From the NCBI RefSeq assembly GCF_020523925.1, contig NZ_JAJAPW010000003.1:372001-436000 (forward strand): 64,000 nucleotides of DNA, given 5' to 3'. The stretch is from Neotamlana laminarinivorans. Its GTDB lineage: Bacteria > Bacteroidota > Bacteroidia > Flavobacteriales > Flavobacteriaceae. A program made the position numbers and the translations under genes. The notes beneath the pieces were generated by a model that did not search any database, had not been told where the DNA came from, and saw nothing but the letters and a program-made list of their open reading frames with translations. Shown here in pieces: positions 27,897 to 36,549 of the stretch (position 1 is the first letter of the stretch; every line of letters starts with the position of its first letter).

Positions 27897-29138
27897 CTAA
27901 TTACAATGCTCCAATTTCTCATCAATTTGCGACATTAAAGCCCATAAATAAATATGGTAATCTTTGGTGTGATAACCCCAATTCGAGTAGTTAATATGGT
28001 CTTGTTCGTCTTCTAGCTCGTTAGGACGCTGGTCGTTGGGTTGTGCTGCGAAATCTATGCTTAATACCACTTTTTGATTTGCTTCACGGCGTTGTCTGGC
28101 GGTGTAAAAATTATTGAAGGCTATAAAATTTGCATCGTCGGCATAATCGTAACCGCTATCTGGTGTTATGTAATAATCTAAATTTGTGGCAGTTTCGCCG
28201 TAATAACTAAAATCTTGAACAAACCAGTCTTCGGTTTCATTAAAAGCTCTGTAAACCAATCCGCTATTAATTAAATACGGATTAAATTCGGGCAAACCAG
28301 GGTTAATATCTGGAATATCTTGAGCTTCATCAAAAGCGGCCCAATTGCTAATACAGCCACATTCGTTTGTTGTGGTACATAACGGAATGTTTTCCCACCA
28401 ACCGCCTTTATATAGACCTTCTTCGGCATAAACATATCCCATGCCGGCTAAGGCTGCTACCACTAATTGGTCGCGAAGCGTTGGGTTTTCATCGAATACA
28501 TCACGCAATAACATACCCAATAAATACGATCCTTGCGAATGGCCTGCAATTATTATTTTATTGCCGTTATTGTAATTGTTTAAATACTCTAAAAATGCTG
28601 CTTTTACATCGCTATAAGAGGTTGCAATAATATTGGCTTGTTCTTCCTTGTCGGTTGTTTCGTCGTAGGTTTTACCAGACGATTGGCGATAATGCGGCGC
28701 AAAAACACGACCGTATTTTGCTAATAAACCACCCTGAGCAATTATGGTTAGGTTAATTAATAATTTATCTTGCTCGTCTATAGGGATATTTTGAGGGGTA
28801 AAAGCACTTTGTGCAGTAGTTAATATTGTTGGGTGAACCCAAAACACATCGATTCCTGTATTTATGGTGGCATTATTTTCTACTGCAATGGTTTCTTCAA
28901 TATTTAAATTTTCATCAATTACCGCAATATCTAAATTGTAAAAAGGTAAAATAGTTGTTTTTTCAGGATGGATTACCCAATTTTCAGTATTCTCGAAATC
29001 TACAGTTGAGGTTGGAATATCAATAACTTCTGTAACTGGGGTGTCATCGTCTTCTTGTTCTTCTTCTGTACCGCCGTTATCACTTTTAGAGCATGCAGTT
29101 TGTAATATAATTAGGACAACTAATAGGAGTTTTTTCAT
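27897..29138 (-). CDS. DUF3089 alpha/beta-hydrolase-like lipoprotein
   Basis: 413 residues. A signal with lipobox LQTAC is followed by an acidic linker (EEEQEDDD). The body has the DUF3089 pattern: DVFWVHPTIL, VFAPHYRQ and the nucleophile elbow GHSQG at 199-203 (S201). It is probably a lipase- or esterase-like protein tethered to the outer membrane; the substrate is unknown. It is convergent with the preceding lipoprotein gene. Confidence 0.85.
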   Translation of the reverse strand: MKKLLLVVLIILQTACSKSDNGGTEEEQEDDDTPVTEVIDIPTSTVDFENTENWVIHPEKTTILPFYNLDIAVIDENLNIEETIAVENNATINTGIDVFWVHPTILTTAQSAFTPQNIPIDEQDKLLINLTIIAQGGLLAKYGRVFAPHYRQSSGKTYDETTDKEEQANIIATSYSDVKAAFLEYLNNYNNGNKIIIAGHSQGSYLLGMLLRDVFDENPTLRDQLVVAALAGMGYVYAEEGLYKGGWWENIPLCTTTNECGCISNWAAFDEAQDIPDINPGLPEFNPYLINSGLVYRAFNETEDWFVQDFSYYGETATNLDYYITPDSGYDYADDANFIAFNNFYTARQRREANQKVVLSIDFAAQPNDQRPNELEDEQDHINYSNWGYHTKDYHIYLWALMSQIDEKLEHCN

Positions 29139-29192
29139 TTTTTAAGTAGGTTTTAAATAAATATCTGAAAAATAGTTTGTTAAACTAATATA

Positions 29193-29230
29193 ATAAAAAA
29201 AGTCGCTCCTAAATTAAGAACGACTTTTAT
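29193..29230 (-). terminator. Probable terminator after the FKBP gene
   Basis: An A-rich AAAAAGTCG arm pairs with CGACTTTT across an imperfect stem. It lies 23 bp after the minus-strand stop at 29253. Confidence 0.55.
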
Positions 29231-29252
29231 GTTTTGTAAAATTGCTTAGACT

Positions 29253-29714
29253 TTATTCATTAACCGAAATTAAGTTAATATCAAAAATTAGTACAGAACC
29301 TCCAGGAATACCGGCGTAACTACTATTACCGTACCCTAAATGCGCAGGAATTAAAAGTATACCGCTACCGCCTTCTTTAAAATAAGTAATACCTTCGGTC
29401 CAACCAGCAATTACTTGCTGTAAGTTAAACGAAACACCGCTTTCACTACTTTCGTCGAAAACGCTGCCATTTAAAAAATAGCCTTTGTAAGCTACAGTTA
29501 CGTTGCTTGTATAAGTTGGTTGTTCGCCAGAGCCTTGTTCGTTAATAACATAGTACAAACCCGAATCGGTTTTTACAGCATTTAGGCTATTTTCGGCAAT
29601 GTAATTTTGAATGTCTTCATCGTTTTGAGCTCTATAATCTACAGTGTCGTCGTTTTTACAAGCCGTAAATATTAATGGAACTATTAAGGCTAAGGCTAAT
29701 AACGTATTTTTCAT
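29253..29714 (-). CDS. FKBP-type peptidyl-prolyl isomerase lipoprotein
   Basis: 153 residues with the lipobox IFTAC. The FKBP domain (about 55-150) contains VTVAYKGYFLNGSVFDES, QVIAGWTEGITYFKEGG and LLIPAHLGYGN, with the SVLIFDINLI final strand. It would catalyse proline isomerisation in the periplasm or on the outer membrane. It is probably a single-gene unit between two terminators. Confidence 0.93.
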   Translation of the reverse strand: MKNTLLALALIVPLIFTACKNDDTVDYRAQNDEDIQNYIAENSLNAVKTDSGLYYVINEQGSGEQPTYTSNVTVAYKGYFLNGSVFDESSESGVSFNLQQVIAGWTEGITYFKEGGSGILLIPAHLGYGNSSYAGIPGGSVLIFDINLISVNE

Positions 29715-29789
29715 ATTTAAAATTTTAGCGGTAAATATAATAAGATGTATGTATTGTTAATGGGCGTCGGTTAAAATTTTGTGTAAATA

Positions 29790-29835
29790 AAAAAGACGCT
29801 CTAAAATACACAATGATCTTTTAGAGCGCCTTTTT
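29790..29835 (-). terminator. Terminator after htpG
   Basis: A 17-base arm (29790-29806, containing GACGCTCTAAAA) pairs with 29819-29835 with one mismatch. T's follow on both strands. It is placed 23 bp after the htpG stop. Confidence 0.88.
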
Positions 29836-29857
29836 AAGAATTAAATTGCAAGCAGTT

Positions 29858-31771
29858 TTACTTTATCATAGCGTAGCTACGTTTTATAAAGTTTGTAAGT
29901 TCTTCACCTTTTAATAAACCTTGAGATAAACGCGCTAAATCTAATCCTTGATTAATTAAGCGTTCTTTATCCTCTTTAGCTTCGGTGTTTAAAATATCGT
30001 TTACTAAGGCATTATTGGTGTTAACAATTAAGTTGTACATTTCGGGCATATTACCCATGCCAAACATACCACCACCGCCTCCAGTGGCTTGCATTTCTTT
30101 CATACGACGCATAAATTCTGGTTGCGTAATTATAAACGGATTTGCCTCGCTATCCATAGCTTCTAATTGAACCATAAATTTATCAGAAGGCACAACTTCT
30201 TTTAATAATTCTTCTAAAGTTTTCTTTTGATCGTCATCTAACTTAGAAATAGTGTTTTCATCTTTCTTAATTAAATTATCGATGTGATCACCATCAACAC
30301 GTGCAAAAGATATGTTTTCTTTTGATGTTTCTAATTTCTGGATTAAGTGCGATACTATTGGAGAATCTAATAATAAAACTTCGTATCCTTTTGCTTTTGC
30401 AGACTCGATGTAACTGTGTTGTGCATCTTTGTCTGAAGCGTAAAGAATTACTAATTTATCATCTTTATCGGTTTGGTTTGCTTTAATTTTATTGAATAAT
30501 TCTTCGTATGTGTAGTAGCTACCATCAACCGTTGGGTAAAGTGCGAAAGTATCTGCTTTTTCAAAGAATTTTTCTTCGGAAAGCATTCCGTATTCAATAA
30601 CAACTTTAATATCGTCCCATTTTGCTTCAAAATCTTCACGATTGCTATTGAATAACGATTTTAATTTATCGGCTACTTTACGTGTAATGTAAGATGAAAT
30701 CTTTTTTACAGCACCATCGGCTTGTAAGTATGAACGCGATACGTTTAGCGGAATGTCTGGAGAATCGATTACACCACGTAACATGGTTAAAAATTCTGGT
30801 ACAATACCTTCAACATTATCGGTTACAAAAACTTGGTTTTGGTATAATTGAATTTTATCTTTTTGAATATTCATGTCTTGTCCCATTTTTGGGAAATACA
30901 AAATACCAGTTAAGTTAAATGGATAATCAACATTTAAGTGAATGTTAAATAACGGCTCCTCGAACTGCATTGGGTACAACTCGCGATAAAAGTTTTTGTA
31001 ATCGTCGTCTTTTAAATCGGTTGGTTGCTTTGTCCACGCTGGGTTAGGGTTGTTAATAATATCGTCAACCGTAATTTGTTTGTGTGGTTCTTTGGTTTCT
31101 TTACCGTCTTTATCGGTAATAGTTGCAGGCTCATGCTCTGGGTCGTTAATTTCTTTAGTGCCAAATTTAATTGGCACAGGCATAAACTTATTGTATTTGT
31201 TTAATAGCTCACGAATACGAGATTCTTCAAGAAATTCTGTAGAATCTTCGGCAATATGAAGTATGATTTCTGTACCTCTATCGGTTTTATCGGCAGTTTC
31301 TAGAGTAAACTCAGGCGAACCATCGCAAGTCCAATGTGCAGCAGGCTCATCTTTAAACGATTTTGTAATGATTTCAACTTTTTCTGCAACCATAAAGGCA
31401 GAGTAAAAACCTAAACCAAAATGACCGATAATTCCAGAATCTTTAGCCGAATCTTTGTATTTATCTAAAAATTCTTCAGCTCCAGAAAAGGCTACTTGGT
31501 TAATGTATTTTTCAACCTCTTCGGCTGTCATACCTAAACCTTGATCTATAATATGAAGTTTTTTACCGTCTTTGTCTATTTTTACTTCAATTTGAGGATT
31601 GCCATACTCAACTTTAGCTTCACCAATATTAGTTAAGTGTTTAAGTTTTAAAGTTGCATCTGTTGCGTTACTAATAAGCTCACGTAAAAATATTTCGTGG
31701 TCGCTGTATAAGAATTTTTTAATTAACGGAAAGATGTTCTCTACCGATACATTAATGTTTCCTTTTGCCAT
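29858..31771 (-). CDS. htpG: Molecular chaperone HtpG (Hsp90)
   Basis: 637 residues. The N-terminal GHKL ATPase has EIFLRELISNATDA, the DQGLGMT glycine-rich motif, and GHFGLGFYSAFMVA. The middle domain has PLNVSRSYLQAD with the catalytic-loop arginine, and the C-terminal dimerisation domain contains the glycine-rich loop GGGGGMFG. The upstream region lacks a TAnnTTTG box but has a sigma-54-like core (31845-31860) and a hairpin in the leader (31791-31808). Confidence 0.97.
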   Translation of the reverse strand: MAKGNINVSVENIFPLIKKFLYSDHEIFLRELISNATDATLKLKHLTNIGEAKVEYGNPQIEVKIDKDGKKLHIIDQGLGMTAEEVEKYINQVAFSGAEEFLDKYKDSAKDSGIIGHFGLGFYSAFMVAEKVEIITKSFKDEPAAHWTCDGSPEFTLETADKTDRGTEIILHIAEDSTEFLEESRIRELLNKYNKFMPVPIKFGTKEINDPEHEPATITDKDGKETKEPHKQITVDDIINNPNPAWTKQPTDLKDDDYKNFYRELYPMQFEEPLFNIHLNVDYPFNLTGILYFPKMGQDMNIQKDKIQLYQNQVFVTDNVEGIVPEFLTMLRGVIDSPDIPLNVSRSYLQADGAVKKISSYITRKVADKLKSLFNSNREDFEAKWDDIKVVIEYGMLSEEKFFEKADTFALYPTVDGSYYTYEELFNKIKANQTDKDDKLVILYASDKDAQHSYIESAKAKGYEVLLLDSPIVSHLIQKLETSKENISFARVDGDHIDNLIKKDENTISKLDDDQKKTLEELLKEVVPSDKFMVQLEAMDSEANPFIITQPEFMRRMKEMQATGGGGGMFGMGNMPEMYNLIVNTNNALVNDILNTEAKEDKERLINQGLDLARLSQGLLKGEELTNFIKRSYAMIK

Positions 31772-31790
31772 AATTTAATTTATTTTTTAA

Positions 31791-31808
31791 TTCTCACATC
31801 TGCGAGAA
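31791..31808 (-). promoter_or_regulatory. Inverted repeat in the htpG leader
   Basis: TTCTCACATCTGCGAGAA is an 8-bp inverted repeat with one G-U-type mismatch, ending 20 nt before the ATG. As RNA it can form a stem of seven or so pairs. It could be an operator, an mRNA stabiliser or a thermosensor. It is not CIRCE. Confidence 0.45.
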
Positions 31809-31844
31809 CTGTTTATTGATTTTTATTTTGATTGATTTTGTCAT

Positions 31845-31860
31845 TTCAACAAAAATGCCA
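31845..31860 (-). promoter_or_regulatory. Sigma-54-like promoter core for htpG
   Basis: On the minus strand, TGGCATTTTTGTTGAA fits the -24/-12 pattern TGGCAC...TTGC at TGGCA and TTG with correct spacing; the C at -12 is A. An 8-bp inverted repeat (TTTGTCAT at 31837-31844, ATGACAAA at 31872-31879) flanks it. Confidence 0.4.
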
Positions 31861-31892
31861 ATTCCTAAAATATGACAAAGTGGCACTAAAAG

Positions 31893-31924
31893 AAAAGGCC
31901 ACTCTGTAATAGAAAGGCCTTTTA
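31893..31924 (-). terminator. Terminator after the S9 peptidase gene
   Basis: AAAAGGCC (31893-31900) pairs with GGCCTTTT (31916-31923) around a 15-nt loop. It lies 22 bp after the minus-strand stop at 31946. Confidence 0.65.
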
Positions 31925-31945
31925 TTAATTTATGAAGAAGTTTAA

Positions 31946-34369
31946 TTATTCTTCTGTGTTTTTTGAAGGTTTTAAATGTTTTTCAAACCATTGGTCTTGT
32001 TCCCAAAGCATATGTAAAACCGATTCTTTTGCAGCATAACCATGACTCTCCTTTGGCAGCATAACTAATCTTACCGGAGCGCCAAGACCTTTTAAGGCAT
32101 TAAAATAACGCTCGCTTTGTAGTGGATATGTTCCAGAGTTGTTATCGGCTTCACCGTGAATTAGTAGTAAAGGTGTCTTCATTTTATCGGCATGCATAAA
32201 TGGCGACATGTTATAATATATTTCTGGAGCTTCCCAATAATTTCTTTCTTCACTTTGAAAACCAAAAGGCGTTAATGTGCGGTTGTAAGCACCACTTCTT
32301 GCTACACCTGCCGCAAATAAATTGGAGTGTGATAATAAATTGGCCGTCATAAATGCACCGTAAGAGTGTCCGCCAACGGCAACTTTTGTACGGTCTATAT
32401 AGCCTAAATTGGCTACAGCATCAATACCAGCTTTAGCATTGGCCACCAATTGTTTTATAAAGGTGTCGTTTGGTTGTTCGTCGCCTTCGCCAACTATAGG
32501 GAAAGAAGCGTCGTCTAAAACCACATAGCCTTTTGTAACCCAATAAATTGGCGAACCGTACCATGGATAAGTAAACTCGTTAGAGTTGCTAGTGCTTTGG
32601 CCTGCGCTACTTTTGTCTTTGTATTCGCGCGGATATGCCCACATAATCATAGGGTATTTTTTACCAGCTTCGTAGTTAGTTGGTAAATATAATGTTCCAG
32701 AAAGCTCTAAACCATCATCACGTTTGTAATTAATAATTTCTTTTTTAACGTTTTGTATACTTTTAAACGGATTCTCGAATTGTGTTAATGGCACAGGAGT
32801 CATGCGTTTAAAAATGTTTCGTACGTAGTAATTAGGATATTCGTTTTTAGATTCAATGCGCACTAAAATTTCTCCTTTTTTCATATTGAAGGCCATAGAG
32901 ATGTCTTCAACTTTATCTGTTAAATTAGATTGATAGAGTCTAGATGTTTTTTTGCTACTTAAATCCATAGCATCAACAAAAGGAAATTTTCCTTTGGCAC
33001 TATAACCGTCTCCAATTAAATAGGCTTTGTTTTTTATAATATCTAAAGTGTAACGCCCAAATTCATTGCGTTTGGTAACGAAATTACCCGGGTTACTATA
33101 AACATCTTGGTAGTTTCTGTCGAAAAGTATTTCAGGTTTAATTTTTGAGTTTGATGGATTAAATATATAGGTTTTTGTGTTTCTGGTGTTCCACCAATAA
33201 TCGTAGGCAATAGCAGTATTATCTGTTCCCCATTCAATACCGCTAAAACGGTTAATAGTTTTTAAAAGTGCAGTTGGTTGTCCTGTAAACGGGGCATCGA
33301 GTTGAAAAACTTCATCTCTAAACTCAACTTCTTTTTCGGCATCGCCTTCATCTAAAGCTTCAGCCCAAACTAGAGTAGCTGGTTTGTCGTCGCGCCAAGA
33401 AAGGTTTCTTTTGCCTTTTCTAACAGACATAAATCCTTTTGGTAAGTCTTCAATTAAAGGTACTTCAAGTACGGTTTTTATTAATTTTCCATCGGTATTG
33501 TAGACAATACTTTTTGATGGAAATCTGCGATATGGTACTAAATATGAAAAAGGTTTTTCTATAGTTGTAATCATGATATAGTTACCATCTGGAGAAAACG
33601 ATATACTGCGATACATAGCACTTTCCTTCCAGGGCGTAATTGTACCATTTAAATCTACTTTTTGTAAATCGGCTAAAGCCAATTGCTCAAAATTGTGTTC
33701 GTCGGCTTTGTTTTTTAATAAATCTTGGTAGGTTCTGTTTTGTGCTTTTTTACCAGCTTCACTAACCGAAATTGTTGGGCCAGTTGGAACTGCAATTTTA
33801 GTGTCTATTAAATCTTTTCGGTTATCAGGGAGTGTTTTAATAAGTAAAGCATTGCTGTTTTTAAACCAGTAAAACGGGTTTCCAATATTAGCATTAAGAT
33901 TGTCTTTGGTTAGTTTTTTTACAGATTTACTATTTATATCTAAAATCCAAAGTTCTACACCAGAAGTAGTTGTATTAGTAAAAGCCATTTTGCTTTGATC
34001 TGGCGACCAAGAAAAATTAGAAAGTCTTGGGTTTTTTGGTAAATTTTCAACGGTTGTTTCTGTTCCTTTTCTGCCAACTCTTACTTTTATATTATTGTAA
34101 TAGCGTTCTCTACTGCCAATATTTGTTTTTGGGTTAATTCTTAATCCACCAAGTCGCATTTCGGTTTCCGACAAGGTTTCAATACTTTTAAAATTGCTTC
34201 GGTATAAGAACACCATGTTTTCACCTTTGCTATCAATTCTTATTGATGGCGCTAAAGGAGCTTCAGCAAGTTCTAGAATTTCTTTTGAGGGTTTTTGGTA
34301 AGTTAAATTTTCTTGAGCATAGCTAAATATGGAAATGCCGAGAAAATAAAAAAATAGTAGTTTTTTCAT
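31946..34369 (-). CDS. Secreted S9 family (prolyl oligopeptidase-type) peptidase
   Basis: 807 residues with a signal peptide ending near SYAQ. An N-terminal beta-propeller of about 500 residues has WSPDQSKMAF and SFSPDGNYIM blades. The C-terminal alpha/beta-hydrolase has the triad S669 (GGHSYG), D742 (HGEADNNSG) and H776 (KESHGY). The overall layout recalls the glutamyl-endopeptidase-like branch of S9, though specificity is inferred. It would degrade peptides in the periplasm or outside the cell. Confidence 0.93.
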   Translation of the reverse strand: MKKLLFFYFLGISIFSYAQENLTYQKPSKEILELAEAPLAPSIRIDSKGENMVFLYRSNFKSIETLSETEMRLGGLRINPKTNIGSRERYYNNIKVRVGRKGTETTVENLPKNPRLSNFSWSPDQSKMAFTNTTTSGVELWILDINSKSVKKLTKDNLNANIGNPFYWFKNSNALLIKTLPDNRKDLIDTKIAVPTGPTISVSEAGKKAQNRTYQDLLKNKADEHNFEQLALADLQKVDLNGTITPWKESAMYRSISFSPDGNYIMITTIEKPFSYLVPYRRFPSKSIVYNTDGKLIKTVLEVPLIEDLPKGFMSVRKGKRNLSWRDDKPATLVWAEALDEGDAEKEVEFRDEVFQLDAPFTGQPTALLKTINRFSGIEWGTDNTAIAYDYWWNTRNTKTYIFNPSNSKIKPEILFDRNYQDVYSNPGNFVTKRNEFGRYTLDIIKNKAYLIGDGYSAKGKFPFVDAMDLSSKKTSRLYQSNLTDKVEDISMAFNMKKGEILVRIESKNEYPNYYVRNIFKRMTPVPLTQFENPFKSIQNVKKEIINYKRDDGLELSGTLYLPTNYEAGKKYPMIMWAYPREYKDKSSAGQSTSNSNEFTYPWYGSPIYWVTKGYVVLDDASFPIVGEGDEQPNDTFIKQLVANAKAGIDAVANLGYIDRTKVAVGGHSYGAFMTANLLSHSNLFAAGVARSGAYNRTLTPFGFQSEERNYWEAPEIYYNMSPFMHADKMKTPLLLIHGEADNNSGTYPLQSERYFNALKGLGAPVRLVMLPKESHGYAAKESVLHMLWEQDQWFEKHLKPSKNTEE

Positions 34370-34548
34370 TTTTTGATTTTTGAATTTGTTAGCATTTAAA
34401 ATTATTGATTTCAGTGTAAATAAAGTCTAAAATTAAAGTTAAAATACCTTTGGAGCCTGTTTATATACTAAGTTTTAAACTTAACCATGATTTTATATTG
34501 CTAAATATGTTTATATTGCCAAATTATTAAAATTAACATGCATAAATT

Positions 34549-35559
34549 ATGTATAATTCAAAAATAATTGGTTTAGGTAAATATGTGCCAGATAATGTGG
34601 TTACCAATGATGATTTATCTAAAATAATGGACACTAATGACGAGTGGATTACAGAAAGAACAGGTATAAAAGAGCGTCGTTGGGTAAAAGAAGGTAGTGG
34701 AGATACTACGGCAACAATGGGTGTTAAAGCAGCTAAAATGGCTATAGAACGCGCCGGAATAAGTAAAGATGATATAGATTTTATTGTTTTTGCTACGTTA
34801 AGTCCAGATATGTATTTTCCTGGGCCAGGTGTTCAGGTTCAGCATGCGTTGGGTATTAAAACGGTTGGAGCTTTGGATGTTAGAAACCAATGTTCTGGTT
34901 TTATTTACGCCTTATCTGTAGCCGATAATTTTATAAAAACAGGTATGTATAAAAACATACTTGTAATTGGTAGTGAGTTACATTCGCATGGTTTAGATAA
35001 AACAACAAGAGGCCGTGGTGTTAGTGTGATTTTTGGAGACGGAGCAGGTGCGGCTATTTTAACTAGGGAAGAAGGTAATAAAAAAGGAATTTTGTCTACA
35101 CATTTACATAGTCAAGGTGAACATGCCGAAGAATTGGTTTTAAAAGCACCAGGTATGGGAACGCGTTGGGTAAACGATATTTTAGCAGATAATAATGAAG
35201 ATGATGAGAGTTATTTCCCGTACATGAATGGACAATTTGTGTTTAAAAATGCTGTGGTTCGTTTTAGTGAGGTAATTATGGAGGGGTTAATGGCAAATGG
35301 TTTGCAAAAAGAAGCTATAGATATGTTAATTCCGCACCAAGCTAATTTACGTATAGCGCAGTTTATTCAAAATAAATTCGGATTAACAAACGATCAAGTT
35401 TTTAACAATATTCAAAAATACGGAAATACAACAGCAGCGTCTATTCCTTTAGCTTTAACAGAAGCTTGGGAAGCAGGTAAAATAAAGGAAGGCGATACAG
35501 TTGTTCTTGCAGCGTTTGGAAGCGGATTTACTTGGGGAAGTTGCATTATTAATTGGTAA
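34549..35559 (+). CDS. fabH: 3-oxoacyl-ACP synthase III
   Basis: 336 residues, thiolase fold. The catalytic triad is C115 in RNQCSGFIYAL, H263 in IPHQANLRI and N293 in YGNTTAASIP. DEWITERTGI marks the N-terminal half and GSGFTWG the end. It condenses acetyl- or branched acyl-CoA with malonyl-ACP to start fatty acid synthesis. An extra acidic loop (ADNNEDDE) sits near 214-220. It is followed by a strong terminator. Confidence 0.95.
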   Translation: MYNSKIIGLGKYVPDNVVTNDDLSKIMDTNDEWITERTGIKERRWVKEGSGDTTATMGVKAAKMAIERAGISKDDIDFIVFATLSPDMYFPGPGVQVQHALGIKTVGALDVRNQCSGFIYALSVADNFIKTGMYKNILVIGSELHSHGLDKTTRGRGVSVIFGDGAGAAILTREEGNKKGILSTHLHSQGEHAEELVLKAPGMGTRWVNDILADNNEDDESYFPYMNGQFVFKNAVVRFSEVIMEGLMANGLQKEAIDMLIPHQANLRIAQFIQNKFGLTNDQVFNNIQKYGNTTAASIPLALTEAWEAGKIKEGDTVVLAAFGSGFTWGSCIINW

Positions 35560-35582
35560 AGTAAATTTTTATTAAAAATAAC

Positions 35583-35614
35583 AAAAAACCCGAAACGTTT
35601 TGTTTCGGGTTTTT
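35583..35614 (+). terminator. Terminator after fabH
   Basis: AAAAAACCCGAAAC pairs with GTTTCGGGTTTT around CGTTTT-type loop bases, with A and T tracts on both sides. Confidence 0.9.
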
Positions 35615-35731
35615 CTAGCTATTAATCAACTTCAATTAACACTTATATGAAGAATCATATTATCTTAGACGTATTTATATCTGTTTTATTACATTGATAA
35701 TCAGTATTTCAATAATTTTAACATAACAAAT

Positions 35732-35765
35732 AAAAAAAACTCGAAACATTACTTTCGAGTTTTTT
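35732..35765. terminator. Orphan terminator-like hairpin 1
   Basis: AAAACTCGAAA pairs with TTTCGAGTTTT, with flanking A and T tracts. No gene feeds it on either strand. Confidence 0.75.
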
Positions 35766-36021
35766 AGTTTATACAAATCTTCATAATTACGGATGTTTTT
35801 CTTGTAGATGACTAATTCTAAATAATAAATAAAACGTAGTAGTATAGATTGTACTTTATTATAACGACAAAATTAATCTAATATTATTTAAAATATAAAA
35901 AATTAACATAAAATTTTATTTTGCTAAATTTTTACCCCTTAAAATTACGAAATTGATTTTTGAGGGATTTATTTTGTAGGATTTTTAACAATGATTTTGG
36001 TTTGGTTAAAAAATTTAAAAC

Positions 36022-36058
36022 AAAACCCTGAAAGCTGTAAGTTTTTCAGGGTTTTTTT
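36022..36058. terminator. Orphan terminator-like hairpin 2
   Basis: AAAACCCTGAAA pairs with TTTTTCAGGGTTTT followed by more T's. No gene feeds it on the plus strand. Confidence 0.75.
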
Positions 36059-36186
36059 AATATCCTAACATGTTCACTAACCATCAAAATAATGCAGGAT
36101 ATTAAATATTGTAATTCTTTTTTTAATAAGACGACAAAATGTATATTATGTTACTAGAAAGTAATTATTTAAAATAAGTTTAACGA

Positions 36187-36549
36187 ATGAAAAAGAAAAC
36201 TTTAGTTTTTGGAGCTTCTTTGAAAACAAATCGATATTCGAATTTGGCTGTACAGCGGTTAGTTGCAAATAAAATAGATACGGTAGCTTTTGGATTAAAA
36301 AGCGGAATTATAGAAGGAGTAGGTGTAGATACAGAATTGTTACACTATGAAAATCTGCATACCATAACACTTTATATTAACCCTACAAGGCAAGAAGAGT
36401 ATTACCATTATTTAATTGCGTTAAGGCCAGATCGTATTATTTTTAACCCTGGAACAGAAAACCCAGAATTTTATAAATTGTTACGAGCTAATGGTATAAG
36501 CTATGAAGTAGCTTGTACTTTAGTTTTGCTTTCTACGAATCAATATTAG
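36187..36549 (+). CDS. CoA-binding domain protein
   Basis: 120 residues, a single Rossmann-like CoA-binding domain: [19 protein letters not shown] at the N-terminus, then a hydrophobic strand, and [16 protein letters not shown]. It resembles the stand-alone YccU-type family. The function is unknown, possibly CoA sensing or a small regulatory partner. A one-mismatch -7 element (TAAGTTTA) lies at about 36175-36182. The last 30 bases overlap the end of the convergent symporter gene. Confidence 0.85.
   Translation: MKKKTLVFGASLKTNRYSNLAVQRLVANKIDTVAFGLKSGIIEGVGVDTELLHYENLHTITLYINPTRQEEYYHYLIALRPDRIIFNPGTENPEFYKLLRANGISYEVACTLVLLSTNQY

Larger units (their letters stand above)
35560..36186. other. 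Long non-coding gap with three successive terminators
   Basis: No credible gene in 627 bp. There are three hairpin-plus-T-run structures: one for fabH and two with no gene feeding them. The segment ACGACAAAAT recurs at 35864-35873 and 36131-36140, each in a similar AT-rich setting. Small untranslated transcripts are possible. Only very short ORFs exist (for example 16 codons at 35647). Confidence 0.5.

Noticed and set aside
31791-31808. CIRCE element upstream of htpG
   Set aside because: The arms do not match TTAGCACTC/GAGTGCTAA and the spacing is 2 nt instead of 9.
35647-35697. 16-codon ORF in the gap after fabH
   Set aside because: Too short, with no clear initiation signal or known family; it may be chance.
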